A stretch of DNA of 64,000 bases from Holacanthus passer (Eukaryota; Chordata; Actinopteri; Pomacanthidae), in contig JAFREQ010000035.1 in the NCBI GenBank assembly GCA_025331565.1, positions 6,510,001 to 6,574,000 on the forward strand, read 5' to 3'. Of the stretch, positions 40,830-52,869 are shown one piece after another (within the stretch, counting starts at the first letter, position 1; every line of letters begins with the position of its first letter). Position numbers and translations under genes: made by a program. Below the pieces are notes generated by a model. It had not been told where the DNA came from and made no database searches. It saw only the letters and a list, made by a program, of their open reading frames with translations.

Positions 40830-43324
40830 CTGCTATATGTTAACCTTATGACAAAGAAGCAACCTTATGGCCTTCATCTGTAAACACTGATGGCCTAAAT
40901 TTCTCCTGTTTCTATGTACACGCTGGTGTGTTACACTGGTGACCACAAGAGTGCTAAAGTTAGCTTTTTTTTAATTCTTACATTTTGGAAGTGCATTTGA
41001 TGAGTTTCAATCAGTGACATTTGATCATCACAGTCCAACAAACAAGTCAATCAAAACTGTGAACCAAGGTCAAGGTGGTTTCATTTCCCCCAAAAGCCCC
41101 CTTTGCTTCCAATCAGAGCACACCAGACATTTAAATCATACTGTAAACAAAATTTCGTATATTTGCTGGGAAATAACAAAACTCCATCACCCGATCCTCA
41201 CTGCACTGAAGCTGGCCAACATTTAATCAAAACTAAAAATGTCAAAATGTTTATTATCTTTAATTTGGGTCCTTTACAAATAAACATACAATTTGTTTCC
41301 TGTTCAAATGCTTCTCTCCAGGTGTACTTTTATTCTTTTGAAGTGTTTAGTGCGGCAGGAATCAAAGAAAACCAGTTAAGTTACGCAGCGTTGGGAACAG
41401 GGCTGTGTGAGTTGTGCACCTCTGTATTCTGTGTAAGTCCCTTTTCACTAACACCTCATCATGTTTTATATCTGTTTTATATCGGATTACTCCTGAATTT
41501 TGAATGTAGTATTCTTTACACATCCTAACATAGACCTTTGCTTTTATATTTCTACTTTTTTTTGATTTAGGAAAACAATTGTGGGGAAAAAACCCCTTTC
41601 TTCTGTTCTCACAGTCCTAATGTATAGTTAGAGCGCCACCCTGTGGTCAACTGCTGAAAATGTGCTTTGATCTTCCAGTTCATGATTATTGAGAATACAG
41701 GCAAAAAAGTCCTGTTTTTCCGAGGATACATGGGAATGTCAGCAACTCTGATCCTCCTCACCGTCACTCTGTACCTGCAAGTGAGTTGCCACAAAACCAG
41801 ACACTGTCTGCAGCATATTCCTGCATATTTTGATGCTTTAAACATGACAAGTGATGACTGAGAGCTCCTTTCTTCACAGACTAAAGTCTCCTGGATGCCA
41901 TACTGCAGCATGGTCCTCATTTTCTTCTTCATATTCTTTTTTGCCAGTGGACCAGGTACGTTTATCACTCCAGATCTTAGCCATTTATTAAAGATTCAAA
42001 TTTCAGTATCCCCTCTTTGAATCAACAATGATTATATCTTCCTTTGTTCTTGGCTCTCAGCTGGATCAACAGCTCCTCTTCCAGGAGAAATACTTACTCA
42101 GTCATTCAGATCAGCTGGATATACCGTTTCCTTCTCTCTCATGTGGACAAGCCTGTTTGTGCTGGGGATGCTCTTCCCTATCATAGTGGTAAGCACATTA
42201 TTGTCTTGGCCCAGTAGATGAAACGAGGAGTGGGGAAGGACTCACACGCAACACACCAAAAAGGATGATCGGCTGAAGTATTTAATGAAGACAAAAGAAA
42301 TCTTAACTAACAAAAAAAACCTAAACATGAATGGAGAGTAGATCCTAACTGTGGCACACAAACAGACAGGCATCGACGAATATCAAATGAGGACAAGAAA
42401 AGAACAATCCGGCAAAGGCTGAGTGGAGTAAGGTGGTATATATAGAGTTCTGATGGTGATTACAGATAGAGTGCAGCTGGGAGTAGGGGCGTGTGATGAG
42501 GTGGGAGTGGCAGGTAGGTAAGGTGAGGCAGAGTGGGTATGGCAGGTGAGGAGTGACAACTATGACAGGTAAACTAAGACAGAACAAAGGCAGACTGAAC
42601 TAAAACATAACAGGGCTGTAACAGACAGAACTAAGGCATAGAACACAGACAGAAAACCAAGACAGAAAACTACAACATAGAACTAAGAAACAACTAGGAC
42701 ACACAACATGACGCAGAGGTAAGGAACGAATACCGAGACAATGAACTAAGACAAGATTGGACTAGGACAGGACTACGACGTAACAAGACTACGACAAGAC
42801 AAGACTACGACAAGACAAGACTACGACAAGACAAGGACCATAACTAACAGAACTAAGACAAGACTGACAGGATTAGAACAGAGACTGAAACTAAGGCAGA
42901 AAGGCTGAAACACTGGACAGAATTGTGGCAGGTAAGAAAGTGACATGGTGAAAAACTAAGGCTGAACAAAAACTAAAGGCTAAACAGAGGGCTAGCAGGC
43001 AGAACTGTAACAGTAGACACATAGGAGAGATGAAATCAGAGGTGAAATCAGATTAAATGCATCACTCATACTGATGTACTAATGTCCTCCAAAACGCTTC
43101 CTTTCCAGGAGAATCTGCATCACTTTTGTTTTCTCATATTCGTGTTTTTCTGCTGTGGCTGTGGGCTGTATGTGTGGTTCAACGTCCCCGAGACCAGGAA
43201 TCGGTCAGTGCTGGAGGTCACTGCAGAGTTTCAGAAGATGCACAGCAAATCTGAAGAATCACAGAGGAAAAAAAACACAGAGCAGAGACTCAATGAAATC
43301 AAAACATACGAGACCAAATTCTGA
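38186..43324 (+). CDS. slc2a11: Class II facilitative sugar transporter (GLUT11-like), complete 12-exon gene
   Basis: Exons: 38186-38209, 38503-38601, 38743-38903, 39049-39173, 39388-39517, 40120-40268, 40371-40558, 41322-41432, 41679-41780, 41880-41955, 42061-42188 and 43109-43324. All phases join, giving 502 aa, the usual GLUT size. The start MPQYLTLL leads into TM1 with FQYGFSISV. Family marks: LGRKRC after TM2, GRFLYGINSGVGLSAQTLYI (TM4), PKRLRAMVG, LPFLPESPRFLLL after TM6, TLQLSGINAVYFYSFEVFSA (TM7), FASGPAGSTAPLPGE (TM10) and VPETRN after TM12. The class I GPGPIPW tryptophan is absent, as in class II (GLUT5, 7, 9, 11). An exofacial Asn (VNKTC) in loop 1 is a possible glycosylation site. 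The protein would move hexoses across the plasma membrane. The paralogue (slc2a11a, slc2a11b, slc2a15-like) cannot be fixed by eye. Confidence 0.85.
39755..39885. repeat. Palindromic MITE-like element in slc2a11-like intron 5
   Basis: The two arms are inverted copies: GACGTCAACTGGACTTGGT at the left and ACCAAGTCCAGCTGACGTC at the right, with inner arms TTCAAGAAGCT and AGCTTCTTGAA around a short centre. It is a dispersed teleost palindrome. Confidence 0.75.
40775..40829. repeat. Compound (TG)n(TA)n microsatellite
   Basis: About 16 TG units followed by about 12 TA units, in intron 7 of the slc2a11-like gene. Confidence 0.95.
42210..43060. repeat. Repetitive insert in slc2a11-like intron 11, with a 16-bp minisatellite
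   Basis: The block is rich in AACTAAGACAGAAC-like variants. At about 42771-42836 a unit close to GACTACGACAAGACAA repeats about four times. It is purine-rich and low in complexity, with no coding potential. It is probably a decayed element plus minisatellite. Confidence 0.55.
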
Positions 43325-45115
43325 TTATATTCAGGAAGGTGCTAAAGTGTCAAACAGCAAGCATTTAGCTTAAAAAAGTCACTTTATGTTACAGTGAGGA
43401 GGTTGTTTAAATGTAACTTGCTGTGCAGAAATACAAGACAAAACTTACATAGTCACACAGTTTAATTGATTTATTACATATCGCAAGACAAGCTGTTACA
43501 ATGTTGTGTTGTATTAGGCTGTTAAATGTTCCAAAGTGGCTCCAGATGAGAGACAACACTGTGCTCATCTTTGTCCTTGTAGCTTAAAAAAAGGTTTGGT
43601 CCTCAAGGTTGTCAGTGGGGTCACGTGTTTGACCTCAGGCTAAAGAGATAGACATCAGAACATCCAGTGTCCAGTTGCGCAAACTTCATGCAGGACAAAT
43701 GGCCTCAAGTGTGTGTGAGAGACATAAATTTGTTTGCACAGTCACATTGCGAGGACTCGCCTCCATTACGGGGACAAAATGCAAGTTCCCATAACATACA
43801 TAAATAATTAAATTTAGGCTGAAGACTTGGGTTAAGGTTAGCTTTATGTTATGTGGTTAAGGTTAGGGTTAGTGTAAGTCAGGAAATGAATGTAAGTCCA
43901 TGTAATGTCCTCTGACTGTGTGTGTTATAATTTGTGCTTCACTGTATTATTTGACATCAATAGTGACCTTGCAGGTTTTACACACTGTGTCATCATATAG
44001 GTCTAAAATATGACACATCAATATAGACTAAACTACCCAACAGTATCAGTTTATACAGTAAATAGTAAAAATTAGTGAAGATTAGTTCCACCTTGACTAG
44101 CTGTAACATTGAAAAGCAGCTCACACATTGATGCTTTGGTTATTATAGTATAATCATCTAACACCAACAGGAGTGTTTCTGCCTGTGTAATAGTATATAT
44201 AATGTTAGTAATAACATTTTTTGTATCATGCAAATACAGACCACACAAACTTACAGCATAGAAAAACAAATATTCTGGTGAAACAACAGCTGTTAGAAAA
44301 GACTAACTTCGTATGTAAAACATCACATTGCAAACTAAGACCTGTGTCTCCTCTCCAAGACTTCAGGCATAAAATCTGTCACAGAAAAAGTTCCTGTCCT
44401 AAAACACAACTCAAATGTTTCATCATCATGCAACAAGACATCAGTCATGAAGATCATTGAGCAAAATGTGAAGCCTTTAAATCATCACACCAGGAGCAAC
44501 AATACATAAAACAGTCTTCAATCTAACGAAAGTCACATAAAGTTTTTTCTGCTTGTTTTTGTAATTAAATGAACCTGAATGCCACTGAGATGTTTGACTT
44601 TTGGTTTCTGCTTCACCTGCAGATGTTTTTCCCACAAAACAAAATGTTTGAAAATTAGTGCAGCTTTTTGCTGGAAATAAATGCAAACGAACCATTCAAA
44701 TATGTGAAATGTTTTGCTTTGAATGAACATGTTTAGGCAGCTCAGGTCACAGCAGAACTGACAGGCATCAGGGAACTCCTTATTACGCAGCTCCTGCACA
44801 TGTGCGCGCCTCTGATAACACAATCTACACGCTCGAAGCCTGAACTCTTGCAGGACTAATGCGCGTCAAGTGCAAAAGGACAGAGGCTGGATGCGCATCT
44901 GCCGCAGCCGCTTACATCACCAACAAGCCCAAAGTCGCGGGGAGGAGATTCAGCCTGCGTGCACAAGACACACCGACAGTCCCCGCCTGCAACATTTGGC
45001 TACATTTGGTCATTTAAATGCTTCTGCAATGAAGAAGTTCTGACTTGCAGATCCGTTGCATGTAAATTTAGCAGCTGAACATCAGCAGGTGTCGTTTAAA
45101 AGTTTGCAGCTGACA
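43325..45115. other. Intergenic region between slc2a11-like and nt5c2-like genes
   Basis: It contains the transporter 3'UTR (length unknown), a MITE fragment at 44010-44220 and, near 44850-45115, moderately GC-rich sequence that is probably the nt5c2-like promoter and 5'UTR. No clear TATA box. Confidence 0.5.
44010..44220 (+). repeat. Internal fragment of the hAT-like MITE family
   Basis: TAAACTACCCAACAGTAT, then AGTTCCACCTTGACTAGCTG and ATTGATGCTTTGGTTATTAT, matching in reverse the inner part of the element at 53999-54516. Confidence 0.55.
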
Positions 45116-48100
45116 ATGGACGCAATGGACACAGACCCTACCTCCTCCTCTGATGGGCCCAGTGTGAAGACAGGCTTTGGACATAAGTGAGTCCATTTGA
45201 TTGAGGTTCATTTCAATGTCATACAAAAATAGACTTTAAAGTAAACAGCAGCATTAATGCTTTAATTAATTAAAGCATTAACACTGAGATAAGAATTAGT
45301 GAAGTTTTGTCATGTTGTTTGTTTTAAATGTCTCTGTCTCATTGGACACAACATCAAGTCATTTTCATTGATTTAATAATCAGGCAATTGCAATTTCAAA
45401 ATATTATCTACAATATCCACTCGTGTTTTTGCACAAATCATAAATGCTTTCTGACACCTGTGTCTATCCTCTGAGGGTTTGCGCCATATAATTTTTAATG
45501 AGCAAACCGCCCCCCTTTCCATTTGATTTAGGTTCATATCAGTGTCATGCACAAATATGCTCTGCAGTTAACAGCAGCACTAATGCTTTACATATGCTTT
45601 TGACTCAGTGGTAAAAAGATATTTACAACAGTAAGATAAGATTTGTGAAGTTTTGTAATTTTTTTTACCTTAGTTAACTTAGCTTTTGAAATTTCACCAG
45701 GTAGAGAGAAGTTATAGTTTCTGTATTTAGTTCTACATTATTCATAAGTCCATATTTTTAAATGAGTTAATAATCAGGCAATTGCAATTTTAAAAAAATC
45801 ATTATCAACTAGTGTTTTTGCGCAAATCATCAATGCTTTCTGACACTCCTCACCTGTGTCTATCCTCTAATAGTTTACACCATGTCACTGAATATTTTAA
45901 TGAGCAGATACTGAAACCAGTAGCCAACCGTCTCTTAAGTAAGTCCTCCAGCATCAGAAACATTCACCAGCTTTTATTTGCTGGACTGACTTCAGGAGAA
46001 AGACCCTCAATCCTCAGCAGCAACAAAACAAGAGCCTGCAGGTAAATTATTTACAGCGACCCTATAAGCATGAAGTGTCATGGAGGGTTGAGCCTGGCCC
46101 ATCCGGACTGGAGGTGCTGCAGATAGGCCTCTCTCTCTCTGTCAGGGTGTCACTGATAAACAGGAGCCTCTGGTAGCAAGTGACACAGGAAACCACAGCA
46201 GTCTGTTAAAGATACATCATGGATCCTTGTTTTTTTGGGGGGTTTTTGGCAGTCATTTGGCACAGTGGTAGAGATAGTTGGAGGTAATGATAATATCTCT
46301 ACCCTCCACCCAGCTCCACCTCCACTGTAGGGACTTCCAGCAGCTAAAACTAGAACAAGGTAACTGAGGTTGAAATGAATTTCTAAAAAAAAATCCATTG
46401 ATGGAACCTCAAAAGTGCCAAATAATGTCTCCTTCATCTCAGGGCTACATAAGCCCAAGTGATGAGTAAATACCTGATTGTGTGTACAATGACATACTGA
46501 ACCTGAAACTTCACAATCCACCACAGACATATATTGTGCAATCAACCCAGTGCATAACATCTCTGAGGTCTTGTGCTCAAACATGTTGTCCTGGTCGTGC
46601 GTCTGCAGACTTCAGCTGTGTCGTTGTGTTTGATCACAGGGTGTTCGTCAACAGAAGCGTGACCCTGGAAAACATCAAGTGCTATGGCTTTGACATGGAC
46701 TACACGATGGCAAGTATGTAAAGGCGTCACATAAAGTGATTCTAGCTTTGATATTTACTGCATTCACGGTAATGATTTGCTGTGTGTGTTTGTGTGTAGT
46801 GTACAAGTCTCCTGACTACGAGAGTCTGGGCTTCGAGCTGATAAGAGACAGAATGGTGTCTGTCGGATACCCTCATGAGCTCCTGCGCTACACGTATGAC
46901 CCCAGCTTCCCCACGCGGTTAGTTTCCACCTACCTCTGTGACTGAAGATTCATGCAGCAATACGTTGGTTTAATTCATTTAACTAATGTGCTATGGAAAC
47001 AAAAGATGAAATTCAAGTTTGATGGACACTTTTACAGCTTTAGTGCCTCTGGGGTTTCAGTTTGACTTTCTTTGTCTATTACACAGGGAACACAACTTAA
47101 ACTTCAACGTTAAACCGAAAACAAATCAAAATAAAAACAAAGAAAAAAACAAACTAAAATTGGTTTAGAATTTTCCATTTGATTATAAAGAAAAAAAATA
47201 AAATAAACGAGAGCTGAAATGATTAGTCAATTACTCAATCAGTTGATTGACAGAAAAATAGTCACCAACTCTTTTGATAGTCCATTAATTGTTATGTAAT
47301 TTCCAAATATTTCCACTTCCAAGCAGTTAGATGACATCACCTTGGGCTTTAAGAAACTGTAATAGCTTTTCCCTGTTTCTGGCATTTCATAGCTCGATCA
47401 ATCAATAATTAGAATAATCACCAGTTTCAGCCCTGAAATAAACATTGCCACCCTCTTTATATCTTTACATCAAGTTTCACTTCATCTCAGGTCTTGATAA
47501 CCTTGTTCACACCTCCTTCTCTTCTGTTTTCCAACTTCAGCGGTTTAGTCATCGACACCACATACGGGAACCTCCTGAAGGTGGATTCAAACGGGAATAT
47601 TTTAGTTTGCAGTCACGGCTTCCACTTCCTCAGAGGGTAAAGGTCAAATACAAAAAATGTTGCTACATACTGACAGGTAAGGTAAGGTCAGACAGAGACG
47701 GGGAAGAAGGAGGATCAGAGACAGATTCAAACATTTTTCATCGATATAACACATCCTAAATATTGACAAAAAATATGAGAAGCCAGTTGAGATAAATAGT
47801 CAAAAGACATGCAGACTGGCTGAACTGGAAACTCTAAATTCCCCATATAGGATGTGAGTGTGATTGTCATGGTGTCCTCTTTCCCAGTGCATGCTGGGAT
47901 ATGCTCCAGTCTCTGAACACCATAAGCAGCAAAAGGAGAGTAGTACTAATACAAAAAAACCCAAAACATAAGTATATAAAAACACAATTAAAAGGCCTTT
48001 ACTATTTGGATCTCCATATGTATTGAAACAGCTCATAGTTATCTAAAGAATATCTGGTAACACTTTTTATTTAGCATATACAAAAACACTTTATTACATT

Positions 48101-51100
48101 ATATTATACTTGTACACAGTATTTATCAGTGATTATAACTTCTCTTACAAAGATATTTATTGATGCATATAAACACAATTTGATGACTGGCTTGTACTTG
48201 TGCTCGTTGGTTGGCTTGGTTAGTTTTAGGTGTGAGGAGTGACACTGTTCTGGACAGGCTAGGTTAAGAATATCAGGATCAGCCAATCAGAAGCAGAGTA
48301 GGGCGGGTCATGCCTTCGCCATCCCGAGAAAAGAAAACGCAAAGGAAGTGAGTCAACCAGTAGTAGTAGAGCTGAGCTGATGGTTCCCACTTTAATGAAG
48401 GGAAACAAACAGCTGAATAATGACTTCAGCATGATGGTCAGCTGAGATGAGTTCGCTCAGTGTGGTTTTCTGGTTACTAACCACGGCAGCAGATGGACAT
48501 GAGTGCATCTAATTTTCTGTTGTTTTCATGCACATTTGTTTTCAGCTTGTGTTTTTACATTTGACAGATTGACCTGTGTTATGTTTGTGCTCCGCAGGAC
48601 AGATGTTCAGAAATACTACCCCAACAAGTTCATTCAAAGAGATGACACAGAACGTTTCTACATTCTTAACACTCTGTTCAATCTTTCCGGTATAACATTT
48701 ATAAATACTTTGAATTCAAAACTAATTGAAAAATGAAAGTTTTTATTGTATGAAATGTTATCTAACTGATCTGTGTTTCCGTGCAGAGACGTATCTCTAC
48801 AGCTGCCTTGTGGACTTTTTCACCAGATGCACCAGATACACAAAGTGAGTGGACTCACTGGTTTTATTTCCCTCATCAGTTTCACCATCCCTCACTGCTT
48901 CTTGCGCTGAACTGTTATAAATCAGCCGGTGAGTTATTCACCACTCTTCCTCTGCTGTTAAATTTCTTCCAGCCTCCTGAAAGGTTACCAGCACGGCGAC
49001 TTGTTCATGTCATACAGAAGCATGTTCCAGGACGTTCGAGATGCGATGGACTACATTCACGATACGGTGGTGAAATAACAGATTCAATGATGCGTCTCGT
49101 TGTTGGCGGTGGAAATCATGCTTTGTCTCTAACTGTTATGCTGTGTCTGTATGTGTTGTACAGGGAATCCTAAAAGAACGAACCATCAAGAATTTGGAGA
49201 AATATGTTGTCAAAGATGTGAGTAAACTGCCTACACGTAGAAGTGTCTTTAGCTTTTTGACAAAAAAATGGCTGAAATATTAAATGTTCTTTACAGCCTA
49301 ATCTCCTTGTGCTCCTGACCCGGGTTAAAGAGGTGGCCAAGGTTTTCCTCGCCACCAACAGTGACTATAACTACACTGAGGTGAGCCTCTAAACATCACC
49401 GTGATTTAGACTATAAGGAAATAAAGCGGAGACCTTTAAAATTTTTCTAACAACATGTTTTTTCTCCTTCTTCATCAAGGTTATTCTGAAATACCTACTT
49501 GAAAGTAACGCTAAGGTAACACAAATTTATGGTTTGAAAATTAGAAAAAACGTTCATTTAGTTGAATCATGTGAATTTAACTTTACTTTTTATTCTAGTC
49601 TGGGAATCCAAAGAGGTCCTGGCGCTCCTTCTTCGACCTGGTGGTTGTGGACACTAGGAAGCCACTGTTCTTCGCAGAGGGGACTGTGCTCAGACAAGTG
49701 GACACGGTATGAAAACATACTGAAGATTTATGTGTTAACGTTGAACCGCAGCAGGTTTCAATAACGTGTTGTATTTTGGACACAGGATACAGGAAAGCTT
49801 CGGATTGGGACTTACACAGGTGACCTCCAAAATGGAACTGTTTACTCCGGAGGTAATATTTGCTTATCTGTTTTATTCATTGTTGTGTTTTTAAGAAATA
49901 GTCATCTAATATTTACAGAATTAATAAATGAGAACAGAGTAAGGATTGGTATGTGGATGTCCTATTTTGGCCTATTTTGACCATTGGATATGCAGTACAT
50001 GTACTGCAACTGGGATTTGATTCCCATAAGCTCATTGTTCGGGTTTGGTTGTAATTTGGGTGAAGATTTTTTTGCTGTAAATTAAGATTATGGAATAGGA
50101 AATATAGTTAGACCCCCAAACAAATGCTCACCCTTCACAAGGATAAATAAATAAATGTTTATGTAGGAGGCCAAAAAAAAGGGCAGAATAATTGGATTTT
50201 ATAAGCAAGTCAATACTAATTTAGAAATGTAATCACTTGATGTACCATAAAATATTATTTTGAAAGAAATTCAAATATTTAATGTATTATAATTCTTTAT
50301 ATTATTTTGAGTAATGAAAATTTTAAAAAAAAATCTTGTTTTTTGTTTTCTGGTCAAAAAATTCAGTATATTATTAATAATTGAAAGTGCATATAAGAAC
50401 ATATAACCTAAATTTATCTCAGAACATTTTATTTAATTATCTTTTTTTTTTTGCCAGATTAGAATTCATGGATTCAAAAATCACCAAATTAATCTGAGCA
50501 ACTTTTTTTTGAGTAGTTTTTTGACTAGTTTTGTTCCAGGAACATTTTTTGGAATTTGTGAACCCTCAAAAAGAAAATGCTGTTGTATTTAATGGTACAA
50601 AATTTAAAATGACCTTCTGGAAACTAAACCAGATAAAGATGGTTTTAAAGTAAAATATTTCAACGCTATAAAATCTGTTGTTCACAATTAGGCATTTAGC
50701 TATTGCCTATAAATTTCTAATTATTACAGTCTGTCTTTTCTTTCGTACATTTTGAAACGTTTGTGTTTTTATGTGTGCTTGTGATGTGGATGCATTTGCA
50801 CCTTGTTATAATTGGCTCCCTCTTCCATGTTAGCTTATGTGATATTTTAACTAAATGTCTGGCTGCAGGATCTTCGGACATCGTCTGCGATCTGCTCGAC
50901 GTCAAAGGGAAGGACATCCTCTATGTTGGCGACCACATCTTTGGCGACATCCTCAAATCTAAGAAGCGTCAGGGCTGGAAGACTTTTCTGGTCGTGCCGG
51001 AGCTCACCAAGGAGCTGCAGGTGTGGGAGGAGAAGAAAAGTAAGAACAAGTAGACAACATGGGGTATTTGTAATTATTATTATCATGAGCGTTTTGGTGG

Positions 51101-52746
51101 TTTTCAAGTCGTTGATGACTTTCTTTTTTTCTTGCAGATCTGTTTGAGGAGCTGAAAAGTCTCGACATCTTCTTAGCTGAGCGTTATAAGTGAGTTTGTG
51201 TCCATCTGTTCTTGTTACAAAAACAGCACTTGTTGAATCTTAATAAAGTTTATGGTGAATAATCTGTGATTTGTACCCTAAGAATTATTTGTCTAATAAT
51301 TTATAATATTATTACCTCATCAGTAAAGGCATTAGTTACATCTGCGTCAAGTATGCTTTTAGTAATTCATAATTTGTAAATCATTATCCAAACCATCATG
51401 TTTATCATGTATTAATGGTTAAAAAACAAGTTTAACTTTGTTGATGTTTGCTGCTGCTGATTCAAGCTGAAACAAGTGACACTTATCAAACATTTACTAC
51501 ATTTCATCGACATCAAGATTTTAGTGTTCACAGAACTAACTAACTAATTAACTAACTGTTAATATAATTTCTGTGTTTGTCATCTGAAGGCAACTAAACA
51601 GCGGCAGTGGAGAGAGTGCTGACATCACTACCATTCAGACGAGAATGAAGGTGAGCTCCACATATCATATATCACATATATTTGTTTTGCAGTATATTGT
51701 GTTACACATAGGTGGGTTTAGGAAATTCTTGCTAAAGAATTTGCTGTATAACTATATTGGACGTTCTTAAGACGTTTCTTTCTTGTTGTTGGTAACACAC
51801 AACTTCACCATCATTAAAAATATTCAAGCACATCAAAACCTCACTTGGATGAAGGTTCGGGAGTCCGTTCAGATTCTACCTCCCTTCCTTTATATTGACA
51901 TCTCAAATCAGTGCAATGAGAACTTTTTTGAATGTTGTGAAAGTTTCACAACAAGGAAACACTTGGTATGATCAGAGTAGTGACAAGTGCATAGGATCAA
52001 AAAGTCTTCACTTGAAAAGAAACTCAAAGCGTCCTCCACCTTATCCATCACTTGAACTCACATTATAGTTATATTATAAGGTACATAATTATTATTATTA
52101 TTATTAGTAGTAGTAGTAGTAGTATTGTTATTATTATTATAAAGTGAGGTCAAGCGATGAACAATGTGCTGGATTTGGTTTTCTTGTCAAGAGCATAATA
52201 ATAATAATAATAATAAAGACCAACAACACTGTGAATCCATTAGTGCCACAGAAACAAAAAAAACTGAATGTCTGCTCAGCTAAACAGTTGTGTTTCAGGT
52301 GTTTTTCATGTTTTATTACAGTCTTTTTTTTTTTTTTGCTGAAGCGGTTGTTTGTGTTTGCAGGTGCTGACCTACAGAATGGACATGTCCTACGGCCAGA
52401 TGGGCAGCCTCCTGCGCAACGGCTCCAGACAGACGCTGTTTGCCAGCCAGCTGATGCGTTATGCAGATCTCTACTCGTCCACCTGCATCAACCTGCTGCA
52501 CTACCCCTTAAATTACCTCTTCATGGCTCCTCCAGTCCTGGTCAGTCGTCTTCTTCACCCATGCACTTGCACAGAACAACATGAATCTTTGTTCTGTCGT
52601 AGTTTATCATGACGGCTGTTCATCACCCCACTCTCACTTATGAACTCTTTCAGATGCCCCACGAGGTCGTGTCTCAAAACTCGCCCGACTTTGTTTCATC
52701 GAAGCTCTCTGTCCCCAACAACATCGTCATGAGGAACAGAAACTGA
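45116..52746 (+). CDS. nt5c2l1: Cytosolic purine 5'-nucleotidase II-like (HAD family), complete 18-exon gene
   Basis: Exons: 45116-45186, 45874-46041, 46640-46713, 46800-46917, 47541-47636, 48598-48689, 48787-48844, 48973-49066, 49164-49217, 49297-49380, 49480-49515, 49599-49706, 49786-49852, 50869-51039, 51138-51189, 51590-51650, 52364-52540 and 52654-52746. Phases are continuous and give 557 aa, close to NT5C2 (561). The core matches NT5C2 closely: FVNRSVTLENIKCYGFDMDY holds HAD motif I (DMDYT, nucleophile and acid/base Asp), YYPNKFIQRDDTERFYILNT, FLATNSDYNYT holds motif II, and ILYVGDHIFGDILKSKKRQG holds motif IV acidic residues. The enzyme dephosphorylates IMP and GMP in the cytosol. Exons 1-2 differ strongly from NT5C2, and the acidic C-terminal tail is missing, so this is a paralogue rather than nt5c2 itself. 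The exon 2 acceptor (CTCTAATAG) is weak. Confidence 0.9.
45193..45900. repeat. Tandem duplication within nt5c2-like intron 1
   Basis: Copy A (45193-45528) and copy B (45529-about 45900) share blocks in the same order: CCATTTGATT(G/T)AGGTTCAT, AACAGCAGCA(T/C)TAATGCTTTA, AATAATCAGGCAATTGCAAT, CTAGTGTTTTTGC-like and AATGCTTTCTGACAC, ending in CCTGTGTCTATCCTCT and TTTTAATGAGCA. The end of copy B contains the exon 2 acceptor and first codons; copy A carries a broken version. Confidence 0.8.
47209..47435. mobile_element. hAT-like MITE with perfect 8-bp target-site duplication
   Basis: Flanked by AAATAAAC at 47201-47208 and 47436-47443. The ends are inverted: GAGAGCTGAAATGATTAG on the left, and the right end in reverse complement reads CAGGGCTGAAACTGG. 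It is 227 bp with no coding capacity, in nt5c2-like intron 4. An 8-bp duplication fits hAT transposition. Confidence 0.85.
47815..47935. repeat. Dispersed fish repeat fragment
   Basis: ACTGGAAACTCTAAATTCCCC, then GTGAGTGTGATTGTCATGGT and CAGTGCATGCTGGGATATGC, a familiar order in a teleost interspersed repeat. It lies in nt5c2-like intron 5. Confidence 0.55.
52086..52216. repeat. ATT/AGT and AAT triplet microsatellites
   Basis: (ATT)n(AGT)n(ATT)n near 52086-52140 and (AAT)n near 52196-52216, in nt5c2-like intron 16. Confidence 0.85.
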
Positions 52747-52834
52747 GGTGTTAACGTCATGATGCAGTCGTTACATTTTACACAATCTATGCTGAATTCA
52801 GTTAATAGCTGATTAACATTCGTCTGTCTTGCAG

Positions 52835-52869
52835 TGCTGATCGACATGTTTAAGAAGAAGAAGGTGTGA
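52835..52869 (+). other. Possible terminal nt5c2-like exon beyond the stop codon
   Basis: Acceptor TCTGTCTTGCAG at 52834 joins to the donor GAG|gtgtta after 52747. The reading frame would continue through the upstream TGA as VLIDMFKKKKV and then stop. It is either a 3'UTR exon or a coding exon lost behind a point stop. Confidence 0.4.

Noticed and set aside
52144..52584. 146-aa plus ORF overlapping nt5c2-like exon 17
   Set aside because: Different frame from the conserved protein; it includes microsatellite-encoded Ile runs and intron sequence.
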